DNA of 64,000 bases from Pseudohongiella acticola (GTDB taxonomy: Bacteria > Pseudomonadota > Gammaproteobacteria > Pseudomonadales > Pseudohongiellaceae). The notes under the pieces are model-generated. The model saw only the letters and a program-made list of their open reading frames with translations. It had not been told where the DNA came from and ran no database searches. The stretch spans positions 310,001 to 374,000 of the forward strand of contig NZ_MASR01000002.1 in NCBI RefSeq assembly GCF_001758195.1, read 5' to 3'. The position numbers and the translations under genes are program-made. Below are positions 11,139 to 18,585 of this stretch, piece by piece (position 1 is the first letter of the stretch; every line of letters begins with the position of its first letter).

Positions 11139-11918
11139 ATGCATCCCGTTATCAACATTGCTCTCAGGGCCGCGCGCAATGCGGCCGAACAAATCATCCA
11201 CGTCAGCGACCGCCTTGACCGTGTCAGCATCATCGAAGACAACAACGGTGAGCTGGTGACCAGTATGGATGTGGACACCGAACGTACCATTCTTTATCAC
11301 CTGCGCAAGGCCTACCCGGACTTCAGTGTGGAGTCGCGCCTGAGTGGCTACACGGCCGGGGCCGACACGGACAACACCTGGTTGATTGACCCACTGGCCG
11401 GCAACCGCAATTTCCAGCGTGGCTTTGGCAGCTTCTGCATCTCCATTGCGCTCAAAACAGCCAAAGGTGTCACGCATGGCGTGGTGCTCAACCCGGCCGC
11501 CAATCAGGAGTTCTGTGCCAGCCGCGGTGCCGGCGCACAGCTGAACGACAGCCGTATGCGTACCGGTAAACTGACATCGCTGGAAAATGCTTTTGTCGGA
11601 CTTGATCCGCAGCCTGCTGACGATACGTTTCTGGCTCAGTTGCAGGCGCAACTGCTGGCCCTGCCCTGCCACCTGCGGATGAGCGGATGCGCACCCCTGG
11701 ACATGGTGTATGTCGCAGCTGGCCGCCTGGATGCCGGCTGGTGCCGCCCGCAGCACCAGACATCACTGGCCGCTGCGCAATTGATCCTGCTGGAGTCCGG
11801 CGCGCTGCTCAGTGATCCGCAGGGCAACCCACAGACACAAGGCAGTAAAGAACTGTTGTTTGCCAACCCCAAGTGTTTCAAGCATCTTTTGCAGATACGA
11901 CAGTCACTGAAGGCGTAG
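11139..11918 (+). CDS. suhB: SuhB / inositol monophosphatase homologue with degenerate active site
   Basis: This 259-residue protein aligns with SuhB from the first residues (MHPVINIALRAARNAAEQII; E. coli begins MHPMLNIAVRAARKAG) and lies divergent from trmJ, as suhB does in E. coli. The catalytic residues are not kept. The metal-binding EESG motif reads SRLSG, the DPLDGTTNF motif reads DPLAGNRNF (the second Asp replaced by Ala at residue 87), and the C-terminal WDxAAG metal ligand region reads QTSLAAA. D44 and the first Asp of DPL remain. I infer that phosphatase activity is lost. E. coli SuhB also acts as a Nus factor in rRNA antitermination, and this function does not need catalysis, so that role may be what is retained. 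Confidence 0.88.
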   Translation: MHPVINIALRAARNAAEQIIHVSDRLDRVSIIEDNNGELVTSMDVDTERTILYHLRKAYPDFSVESRLSGYTAGADTDNTWLIDPLAGNRNFQRGFGSFCISIALKTAKGVTHGVVLNPAANQEFCASRGAGAQLNDSRMRTGKLTSLENAFVGLDPQPADDTFLAQLQAQLLALPCHLRMSGCAPLDMVYVAAGRLDAGWCRPQHQTSLAAAQLILLESGALLSDPQGNPQTQGSKELLFANPKCFKHLLQIRQSLKA

Positions 11919-11963
11919 TCAGCAACACAAACATAACCCGGCTGTTAACCACCATGGGCTGAT

Positions 11964-13343
11964 ATGGCAGAGAAAAGGGCAAACAAGCGTTACCAGCTGA
12001 TTGATGGCCCCATCGCGTCAACGCTTGTCAGCATGACGCTGCCCATGATTCTGGGCATGCTCATGATGTTCAGTTTCAATCTGGTAGACACCTTTTTTAT
12101 CAGTATCCTTGGCACTGAGGCCCTGTCAGCCATCAGTTTTACCTTCCCCGTCACCTTCACCATCATGAGCCTGGCTATCGGGCTCAGCATTGGCACCTCG
12201 GCCGTCGTCGCCAAGTACATTGGACGTGGTGAAATCGAGAAAGCCAAGGAAGCGTCTACCGTCACCAACTACGTGGCGATGGCACTGGCAGGCGTACTCG
12301 CGCTGACCGGCTATCTGCTGATGGATCAGATTTTCCTGCTGTTGGGGGCTACCCAGAGCATACTACCCGCCATCCGCGAGTACATGGATATCTGGCTGCC
12401 CACCAGTATATTGCTGGTGGCACTGATTTGCGCCAACTCGGTATTGCGCGCCAATGGCGATACCCGCACCCCGAGTATCATCATGGCCAGTGCCGGGCTG
12501 GTCAACGCAGCGCTGGATCCATTGCTTATTTTTGGCTGGGGCCCGATCCCGGCGCTGGGTATACAGGGCGCGGCGCTGGCGACACTGTTTTCCTGGGTGG
12601 GCGCGTGTATATTCCTGTTCTACTACCTGGCGATTCGCCACGAGCTGATCCACAAAGGCCTGCCGTCAGTTCAGGTATTCAGGACTTCGTCAAAAGAAAT
12701 GTTACGCATTGGCATTCCTGCATCGGGAGCCAACATGATGACGCCGATTGCTGCCGGTGTCATGACCGCCATCATCGCCGGTTACGGCGAAACTGCTGTC
12801 GCGGCCTTTGGTGTCGGGTCCCGTCTGGAGTCGATGGCCTGCATGGTAATTCTGGCGCTGTCGAGCACGCTGCCACCCTTTGTCAGCCAGAATCTAGGGG
12901 CCGGTCGTTTATCACGCATTGAGGAAGCCTGCCGGCTGTCCATGCGCTTTGTGCTGGGCTGGCAACTGCTGATCTATCTGCTGATGGCCGCCGGCGCGTC
13001 GTTTATTGCGTGGGTGTTTACCCGTGACGAAGAGGTCGCCAGCATTATTCGGCTCTACATCTGGATCATGCCGCTCAGCTACGGCATGCAGGGTGTGATC
13101 ATTTTGTGCAATTCGGCATTGAATGCCATTCACCGGCCCATGGTGGCGCTGTACCTGAGCATAACCCGCTTCTTTGTGTTATACGTGCCGCTGGCCTGGG
13201 TAGGCAGTATGCTGTTCGATCTGCCCGGATTTTTCGCTGGAGCCTTTATCGCCAATGTGCTGATGGCACTGCTGTCATGGCTGACCTTCCGCCGCGTCAT
13301 GAACAAAGAACGGCAACAGCTGGATATCGCCGAACCCGCCTGA
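11964..13343 (+). CDS. MATE family multidrug/Na+ or H+ antiporter
   Basis: This 459-residue inner-membrane protein has twelve hydrophobic segments arranged as two homologous halves, as in MATE exporters. Family signatures include the opening GPIASTLVSMTLPMILGMLMMF, the NLVDTFFISILG loop and the second-half PLAWVGSMLF region. It would export cationic organic compounds or drugs in exchange for Na+ or H+. It begins 46 bases after the suhB homologue on the same strand and may be co-transcribed with it. The stop codon lies in the first unit of a 14-bp tandem repeat. The substrate cannot be read from the sequence. Confidence 0.92.
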   Translation: MAEKRANKRYQLIDGPIASTLVSMTLPMILGMLMMFSFNLVDTFFISILGTEALSAISFTFPVTFTIMSLAIGLSIGTSAVVAKYIGRGEIEKAKEASTVTNYVAMALAGVLALTGYLLMDQIFLLLGATQSILPAIREYMDIWLPTSILLVALICANSVLRANGDTRTPSIIMASAGLVNAALDPLLIFGWGPIPALGIQGAALATLFSWVGACIFLFYYLAIRHELIHKGLPSVQVFRTSSKEMLRIGIPASGANMMTPIAAGVMTAIIAGYGETAVAAFGVGSRLESMACMVILALSSTLPPFVSQNLGAGRLSRIEEACRLSMRFVLGWQLLIYLLMAAGASFIAWVFTRDEEVASIIRLYIWIMPLSYGMQGVIILCNSALNAIHRPMVALYLSITRFFVLYVPLAWVGSMLFDLPGFFAGAFIANVLMALLSWLTFRRVMNKERQQLDIAEPA

Positions 13344-13392
13344 CCCTGCCCGCCTGACCCTGCCCTCCTGACCCTGCCCGCCTGACCCTGCC
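13337..13392. repeat. Four tandem copies of a 14-bp unit at the MATE gene stop
   Basis: The unit CGCCTGACCCTGCC is repeated four times without spacing; the third copy has one base changed (CTCC). The TGA stop of the MATE gene is inside the first copy, and each copy carries its own TGA. The unit length is not a multiple of three, so changes in copy number would not alter the protein. Confidence 0.9.
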
Positions 13393-13573
13393 CACATGGC
13401 CGTTCTCATTGCCTCTCTCTTTGCTGCTGTTATTGCTGTGCTGGCAAAACTCTGGCCAGTGCCGTGCAGTTGATTTATGCTTCAGGACTGTCATTCAGAT
13501 ACACCGCCGGTAACACAAGCTGTGAAACACGCTGGCGCGCATCAAGTCACGAATTGCAAGCAGGCCAAACCAG

Positions 13574-14128
13574 ATGGACGCATTAACCGCTTTACACAGC
13601 CGGGTATCAGTATCCCGCCTGACAGACCCGGCCCCCGATCAACAGGCGCTCGATAATATGTTCCGGGCCGCCATGCGAGCACCCGACCATGGACTGTTGC
13701 GGCCCTGGCGCTTTCTGGTTCTGCGCGAATCCGGGCGTGAACGTCTGGCTGAACTGTTTGTGCAGGCATCATTGCTGGATGAACCGGACCTGGCGCCGCA
13801 GAAAGTCGATAAGATACGCAGCAAACCGCTGCGAGCGCCGATGATTATCGTGGGCATCTGCAGCCCCAAGGATCACCCCAAGGTACCGGTATTCGAGCAA
13901 CAACTCGCGGCCGGTGCTGCCATTGACAACCTGCTGATTGCGGCCCACGCCCAGCATATCGGCGCCATGTGGCGCACCGGCCCCATGGCATCACATGCCA
14001 CAGTCACTCACGGGCTGGGTCTGGAGAAACAGGAAAGTATACTCGGCTTTGTTTATCTCGGCACGCCCGATGGCCCGATCCGCCCGCTGACGCAGGAAGA
14101 CTTCACCCCCTACATTCAGGACTGGTAG
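13574..14128 (+). CDS. Nitroreductase family protein, YdjA type
   Basis: This 184-residue FMN-dependent oxidoreductase of the small YdjA subgroup shows SRVSVSRLTDPAPDQQAL, the MRAPDHGLLRPWRFLVL flavin-binding segment, APMIIVGIC and the closing GFVYLGTP motif, in the same order and spacing as E. coli YdjA. The family reduces nitro compounds or related electron acceptors with NAD(P)H, but the natural substrate is unknown. The acyltransferase gene follows directly (TAG immediately followed by ATG), so the two genes should be translated from one message. Confidence 0.9.
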   Translation: MDALTALHSRVSVSRLTDPAPDQQALDNMFRAAMRAPDHGLLRPWRFLVLRESGRERLAELFVQASLLDEPDLAPQKVDKIRSKPLRAPMIIVGICSPKDHPKVPVFEQQLAAGAAIDNLLIAAHAQHIGAMWRTGPMASHATVTHGLGLEKQESILGFVYLGTPDGPIRPLTQEDFTPYIQDW

Positions 14129-14740
14129 ATGCCCGACTCAGAACATAAAAAAATAACAACAATGCGCACCACAATTTTTAACACTCCTGTGCTGACCCCA
14201 TTGCTGAGGGCCATTGCAGCCGGCATCCTGCGGCTGATTGGCTGGAAGGCAATCGGCAAACCCCTTCAGGACCAGCGCTTTGTGTTGATCGGCGCCCCGC
14301 ATACCAGTAACTGGGATTTTCCGTTAATGCTGTTGGTAGTTCTCAAACTGGAACTGAAACTGCACTGGATGGGCAAGCACAGTCTGTTCATGTTCCCTTT
14401 CGGTGGATTGATGCGCTGGCTGGGTGGAATCCCGATTGACCGTCGCAGCCATCATCGTGTCGTTGATCAGGTCGTCGCCCGATACCGGGAGAATCCGCAA
14501 CTGGTGGTACTGGTACCGCCGGAGGGAACCCGAAAGAAAGTGCAGGAGTGGAAAACCGGGTTCTACCATATTGCCAATAATGCCGACGTACCGATATTAA
14601 TGGGTTATCTCGACGTAAGCAGAAAAGAGGCCGGGCTGGCAGATTTTTTTTACCCGACAGGCGACGTAGACACGGATATCAAACATATCCGCGCCTTCTA
14701 TACTAACAAAAAGGGTATCAGGCCTGAGAACGCAGACTGA
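14129..14740 (+). CDS. Lysophospholipid acyltransferase family protein (PlsC-like)
   Basis: This 203-residue protein carries the acyltransferase HX4D motif (HTSNWD, residues 58-63) and the PPEGTR motif near residue 132, which bind the acyl and phosphate groups in the glycerolipid acyltransferase superfamily. It is shorter than standard PlsC and resembles the 1-acyl-sn-glycerol-3-phosphate acyltransferase-like proteins often annotated separately from plsC. It should act at the inner-membrane surface. The start chosen is adjacent to the nitroreductase stop; a second ATG lies 11 codons on (MRTTIF). Its last 23 bases overlap the end of the convergent TetR-type gene. Confidence 0.85.
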   Translation: MPDSEHKKITTMRTTIFNTPVLTPLLRAIAAGILRLIGWKAIGKPLQDQRFVLIGAPHTSNWDFPLMLLVVLKLELKLHWMGKHSLFMFPFGGLMRWLGGIPIDRRSHHRVVDQVVARYRENPQLVVLVPPEGTRKKVQEWKTGFYHIANNADVPILMGYLDVSRKEAGLADFFYPTGDVDTDIKHIRAFYTNKKGIRPENAD

Positions 14741-15491
14741 CCTGTTCGCTGTCTTCAGCCTTGTATTTCAGGCTGCCAAGTACGTGCCCGAATACAAACC
14801 CGGCATAGTCGGCAATATTGACCTTGAGGTGCTGAAACTTCCAGCGCTTGAGATACCATTGCTGAAGCATGGCAGTGGTGCTGGCAGCCAGCAGCGTCAG
14901 GTTGCCATCATAATGAAAGACACCCGACTCTATGCCGTCGCTAAATATTTCCCGCAGGCGTTCATCAAATTTTAACTCCATCTGTGTCGCTGCTTCACGC
15001 TGAGCCTTGTCGAGCCCTTTCGCCTCGATAAAACAGAAGTAATACCACGGATGCATGATGTCATTCATATACAGGTCGGCATTTATCACGGCTTTGAGCC
15101 GGTGGTAAGGATCAAGTTTGTGGCGCTCAAGGTCCGACATGACGTCATCAATGGTCTGACGGACTACGGCCTCAATAGCAGATGCCAGATCACTTTTGCT
15201 GCCGATATACGCGTAGAGCCCGCCCATGCTGATCTGCGTTTCCCGGCTGAGATCGCGCAGACTCATGGAGTGGAACCCCTGACTGTTGGCCAGACGAAAG
15301 GTACAGGTGAATATCTTCTGCAGGTTGCGCAGTGCAGTCTTGCCATTCTTGATCTGCATGCGCTCGTGATGCACCGCGAACACACGCTCCCACAAAGGTT
15401 CGCCTTCCAGCACCCAGGTGCGGCGGAATGCGTCGATGCTTGTGTCCTGTGGCCATACGTTTGTTATTGTGTCCACCACGTTGTCATCCAC
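14718..15491 (-). CDS. TetR family transcriptional regulator
   Basis: This 257-residue regulator has a TetR-type DNA-binding domain placed unusually far in (helix-turn-helix at about residues 77-100, MSLRDLSRETQISMGGLYAYIGSKSDL). It is preceded by about 50 extra residues with no recognisable domain. The all-helical C-terminal part would bind an unknown ligand. The stop lies inside the 3' end of the convergent acyltransferase gene. The TSUP permease gene is 78 bases upstream on the same strand. The target could be either neighbour; nothing in the sequence decides this. Confidence 0.87.
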   Translation of the reverse strand: MDDNVVDTITNVWPQDTSIDAFRRTWVLEGEPLWERVFAVHHERMQIKNGKTALRNLQKIFTCTFRLANSQGFHSMSLRDLSRETQISMGGLYAYIGSKSDLASAIEAVVRQTIDDVMSDLERHKLDPYHRLKAVINADLYMNDIMHPWYYFCFIEAKGLDKAQREAATQMELKFDERLREIFSDGIESGVFHYDGNLTLLAASTTAMLQQWYLKRWKFQHLKVNIADYAGFVFGHVLGSLKYKAEDSEQVSLRSQA

Positions 15492-15569
15492 CCAGGTTTC
15501 CTCCCTCTGTCAGCGATCGGCAAGCATTCAGTTTACAACAACACCCTGTGCATAGACAGCGCTCGCGGC

Positions 15570-16277
15570 TCACAGCAGGGATGTCACCACCGCGTACAGG
15601 CCAGACATTGCGCACAGAGTCAGTGACCCACCCCGTATCGCCGCCGCCGGCAGTCGGTGCATGGTTCTGCGCGCGACCCAGTAGCCGAGCACTGTCGCAG
15701 GCAGCAACGGCAATGACAACCAGATGTGGATCATACCAAAATGCCCAATGGGAGCAAGAATAAGCAATGAAATCAGACAGCTGACAACAAAAAATGCTGC
15801 CAGATTGGCCCGAATCAGGGCCAGGTCCTGATGTTGCCATAACAGCGCCATCGGTGGACCTCCAATCGAGGTGCTGGTCCCCATGAAACCGGACAGGAAT
15901 CCCGCTGTCATCATACGACCAGGTGTCGGGTGCCAGCGCAGCGCTGACAGGCTGACCAGAACGGCAAACAGGACCGACACACCAATCCACAGCGCCAGCA
16001 TGTCCTTGTCAATCCAGAGCAGTAAGGCTGCCCCCGCCAGCGAGCCAGGCACGCGTCCGATGACAGCCGACTTCAGCCCCTGCAATGAAACGCCGTCGCG
16101 AAAAGCCCAGGCATTGACCAGCGACAGCACCAGGGCACAGACGGTGACCGGCGCAGGGACATAGTCGGGATTGATAAAAAACAGCACCGGGGCGGCAATC
16201 ACCGCCAGACCGAAACCGACCGCGGTCTGCACAAATGCGCCAACAAACACCAGCGCCATTGCCAATACAATTTCCAT
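15570..16277 (-). CDS. TSUP (TauE/SafE) family membrane permease
   Basis: This protein of about 235 residues has seven to eight hydrophobic segments. The two TSUP half-motifs are present: VGAFVQTAVGFGLAVIAAPVLFF near the start and GFLSGFMGTSTSIGGPPMALL in the middle. The family moves small sulfur-containing or organic anions (sulfite, sulfoacetate, taurine breakdown products) across the inner membrane. The open frame extends to a TTG seven codons upstream; the ATG (MEIVLAM) is preferred because it begins directly at the first membrane segment. The substrate is unknown. Confidence 0.88.
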   Translation of the reverse strand: MEIVLAMALVFVGAFVQTAVGFGLAVIAAPVLFFINPDYVPAPVTVCALVLSLVNAWAFRDGVSLQGLKSAVIGRVPGSLAGAALLLWIDKDMLALWIGVSVLFAVLVSLSALRWHPTPGRMMTAGFLSGFMGTSTSIGGPPMALLWQHQDLALIRANLAAFFVVSCLISLLILAPIGHFGMIHIWLSLPLLPATVLGYWVARRTMHRLPAAAIRGGSLTLCAMSGLYAVVTSLL

Positions 16278-16357
16278 GTGAGCGATCCGCGGTATCAAAA
16301 CCCGGCATTTTACGCGATGCCAGCGCCCAGGTCGCGCCTGATGTTATACGGAGGGTT

Positions 16358-16477
16358 ATGTATCCCTTATCTTATATCGAACCCGTCTTTCGGCCACCCA
16401 GCGAGTGGAAATCCCTGATTCTGCAGGTCACCAATGCGCTTGCTCTGAGGATTATGGACGCGCTCAATGTAATTTAG
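16358..16477 (+). pseudogene. 5' remnant of a radical SAM gene, truncated at the metal island
   Basis: A short frame with a good ribosome binding site (GGAGGG at 16350) encodes MYPLSYIEPVFRPPSEWKS followed by LILQVTN. This is the characteristic beginning of a radical SAM family whose next residues should be GCS..CxFC. Instead, after base 16435 the frame turns into unrelated sequence (ALALRIMD...) and stops at 16477, so the iron-sulfur motif is absent. The matching 3' end appears at 21217-21294, on the far side of the metal-resistance genes. The family match is from memory of the N-terminal signature and should be checked by search. Confidence 0.7.
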
Positions 16478-16551
16478 ATGTAGCGGCTTTGGATATATCC
16501 ATCGTCCGCTATTTCTGTTGGTTTACACGCTCCGGTAATCCCCCCGCATAA

Positions 16552-16932
16552 TTAAAGGCCGAACGAAGTCAAAATGGGGCACGGACCATCGGCGCCCGAA
16601 GCGCATTCGGTTGCTAGACGCTGAAGTGAATTGCGCGCGCGCTGAAGTTCCATGATTTTCTCATCAAGAGCATCGAGGCGGGACTGAGCCAGTTGGCGAG
16701 CGCGGCATCGATCCTGAGTAGCGTCCAGATCGAGCAGCTCCTTAATTTCTTTGAGCCTGAAGCCCGCCACCTTTGCCAGTTTAATGAACTGCAGGCGACG
16801 CAGATCATTCCGACCGTAGCGCCGTATGCCGCCACCTTGCTGTGGAACTTCAAGCATCCCTTTGCGTTGATAGAACCGGATTGTCTCGACACCAACACCG
16901 CCTGCCTCTGCAAATTTACCGATAGAAAACAT
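16552..16932 (-). CDS. merR: MerR family metal-responsive regulator, mercury type
   Basis: This 126-residue regulator begins MFSIGKFAEAGGVGVETIRF, followed by YQRKGML, very close to the Hg(II) sensor MerR of Tn501. Three cysteines occupy the metal-binding positions: C76 at the start of the dimerisation helix, C110, and C118 in the CPILTSF loop. A Cys (not Ser) at the C76 position is the mark of sensors for divalent soft metals such as Hg, Pb, Cd or Zn, and separates it from the Cu(I) sensor CueR. The frame is open further upstream, but that part is the operator itself. It faces the glutaredoxin-MauE gene across a mer-type operator and probably activates it. The C110-C118 spacing is one residue shorter than in Tn501 MerR, so metal preference is not certain. 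Confidence 0.88.
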   Translation of the reverse strand: MFSIGKFAEAGGVGVETIRFYQRKGMLEVPQQGGGIRRYGRNDLRRLQFIKLAKVAGFRLKEIKELLDLDATQDRCRARQLAQSRLDALDEKIMELQRARNSLQRLATECASGADGPCPILTSFGL

Positions 16933-16938
16933 CTCTGC

Positions 16939-16970
16939 TTGACTCCGTACTATGGTACGGCATCTATTAT
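16939..16970 (+). promoter_or_regulatory. mer-type operator/promoter for the glutaredoxin-MauE gene
   Basis: TTGACT (-35, 16939-16944) and TATTAT (-10, 16965-16970) are 20 bases apart, the overlong spacing that MerR activators correct by twisting DNA. The spacer holds the perfect dyad CCGTAC-TATG-GTACGG (16945-16960). The -35 plus dyad match the Tn501 mer operator (TTGACTCCGTAC....GTACGG) except for the four central bases. The merR start codon is seven bases to the left, as in mer operons. Confidence 0.85.
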
Positions 16971-17006
16971 AGATCAAAATCACACAAACCATACAGGGGG
17001 TATTAA

Positions 17007-17789
17007 ATGTCCGTTGGAAACCGAAAATCGCAAAAAACTGCCACAGTTTATCGCATGGTGATGGATCAACATGTGTGCCCGTATGGACTCAAGACTAACG
17101 ATCTGTTGCGGCGCAATGGTTTCAAAGTAGAGGATCACTGGCTGACCTCGCGTGAAGAAACCGACGCGTTCAAGTCGGAACACCAGGTTGAAACGACACC
17201 GCAGACCTTCATTGAAGGGCAGAGAATCGGCGGCTACGACGATCTGCGTCGCCACTTGGGCAAGCCTGTCCCTGTCAAGGGTGCGACAAGCTACAAGCCC
17301 GTGATCGCACTTTTCAGCATGACTCTTCTGATGGCGCTGGCGGCGAGTTTTGCCATTTACGGCAATCCGTTTACTGTGAGAGCCGCTGAATGGTTTATCG
17401 CCTTCAGCATGGCAATTCTGGCGCTTCTGAAACTGCAGAACGTCGAAAGCTTCGCGACAATGTTCCTGAATTATGATCTGCTGGCCAAACGGTGGGTGCC
17501 ATACTCCTATATATACCCCTTCGCCGAAGGTTTCGCAGGCATTTTGATGATTGCCGGAATCCTGACCTGGTTATCAGTGCCGGTGGCACTTTTTATCGGC
17601 ATCGTGGGCGCGGTGTCGGTATTCAAAGCCGTTTATTTTGACCGGCGGGAACTCAAATGCGCCTGTGTAGGCGGCTCAAGCAACGTTCCGCTGGGCTTCG
17701 TGTCTCTCACCGAAAACCTGATGATGATCGCCATGGCGATCTGGATGGCATTAGACGCATTGGGAATTGGTGTAAGCCATCCAGTTTAA
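17007..17789 (+). CDS. Glutaredoxin-MauE/DoxX-type redox membrane fusion protein
   Basis: This 260-residue fusion starts with a soluble glutaredoxin-like domain (residues about 10-88), with a single active-site Cys in HVCPYG (C24), the cis-Pro segment TTPQTFIEG and the GGYDDL glutathione-binding turn. Four to five membrane segments follow (about 98-252), of the MauE/DoxX redox-associated type. A CAC pair (C218, C220) sits in the conserved loop KCACVGGSSNVPLGF before the last helix. The monothiol centre (CPYG, not CPYC) suggests glutathione-linked exchange or metal handling rather than dithiol reduction. An AGGGGG ribosome binding site lies six bases before the ATG. It is under a mer-type promoter but no merT, merP or merA is present. 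The function is not established; a role in thiol redox or metal transfer at the membrane is inferred. Confidence 0.83.
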   Translation: MSVGNRKSQKTATVYRMVMDQHVCPYGLKTNDLLRRNGFKVEDHWLTSREETDAFKSEHQVETTPQTFIEGQRIGGYDDLRRHLGKPVPVKGATSYKPVIALFSMTLLMALAASFAIYGNPFTVRAAEWFIAFSMAILALLKLQNVESFATMFLNYDLLAKRWVPYSYIYPFAEGFAGILMIAGILTWLSVPVALFIGIVGAVSVFKAVYFDRRELKCACVGGSSNVPLGFVSLTENLMMIAMAIWMALDALGIGVSHPV

Positions 17790-17820
17790 CTTTTTCCGGG
17801 AAATAACGATCAGTCAACAT

Positions 17821-18585
17821 TTAAAACCAGATCCGGAAGCCAGCAACCCATTGAGTGCTGCTGGCGTCCTCACCAGCGTCGGCGGCGAATTCGGCAGCGT
17901 CGCCAAACTTCCTGTTCCAGTTTATGCCGATGTAGGGGGCGAACTCGCGCCTTACTTCGTAGCGGAGTCTTATACCAGCTTGAATGTCAGAAAGCCCTGA
18001 CCCGGTACCCCGCGCTCTGTCGTTCTGCCCATAAAAATCCAGTTCAATTTCGGGCGATAGCACCCACTGCTGTGTCAGTAGGAGCTCGTATTCGGTGGAA
18101 AGACTCATGGCCGCACCACCCGACTTGCTGATAAACAGTGCTGCTTCAGTCTCAAAGAAATACGGTGCCAGGCCTTGCAAACCCAATACGGCCCAGCTGC
18201 GACCATCATCCGGTCGGATGTCCTGACGCAAGCCCATCTGAAGATCCCAATATGGCGCAACAGCTCTGCTGTAGAGCGCCTGCAACTCGAATTCCTCAAC
18301 GTCGCCGTCAAGCGAATCAATATCGGCCTTCATCCAGAATTTGTTCAGGTCCGAGCCGATCCATGCTTCCCCTTCAAGGATAAGCGGACTGCCATCATCT
18401 CCGTGTCGTAGTTCCAATTGATCGATCATCACTGAGCGGAAAATATCCGGGGCATGTTCGACGGCATGGGCGTGAACGTCGATACCCCCAGGAGCAGTCT
18501 CCACTTGCTGGGCATTCGCTGTCGCCGCCGCACCCAGCCCCAGCACCATCGCGATGCACGTTTTACTTTTCACAGGTCTGATCAT
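17821..18585 (-). CDS. copB: Copper resistance outer-membrane protein CopB
   Basis: This 254-residue protein has a signal peptide (cleavage after ATANA), a short His-containing N-terminal stretch (DVHAHAVEHAPD), and then the conserved CopB barrel: LILEGEAWIGSDLNKFWMK, ALYSRAVAPYWDLQMG and the C-terminal APYIGINWNRKFG ending in FRIWF. CopB partners the multicopper oxidase CopA in periplasmic copper tolerance and is thought to act at the outer membrane. The start overlaps the copA stop by four bases (ATGA), so the two are translationally coupled. The N-terminal Met/His-rich repeat region seen in longer CopB proteins is missing here. Confidence 0.93.
   Translation of the reverse strand: MIRPVKSKTCIAMVLGLGAAATANAQQVETAPGGIDVHAHAVEHAPDIFRSVMIDQLELRHGDDGSPLILEGEAWIGSDLNKFWMKADIDSLDGDVEEFELQALYSRAVAPYWDLQMGLRQDIRPDDGRSWAVLGLQGLAPYFFETEAALFISKSGGAAMSLSTEYELLLTQQWVLSPEIELDFYGQNDRARGTGSGLSDIQAGIRLRYEVRREFAPYIGINWNRKFGDAAEFAADAGEDASSTQWVAGFRIWF

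Noticed and set aside
16980-17255. 91-codon minus-strand frame upstream of merR
   Set aside because: It is antisense to the glutaredoxin domain and reads through the operator region; no start signals.
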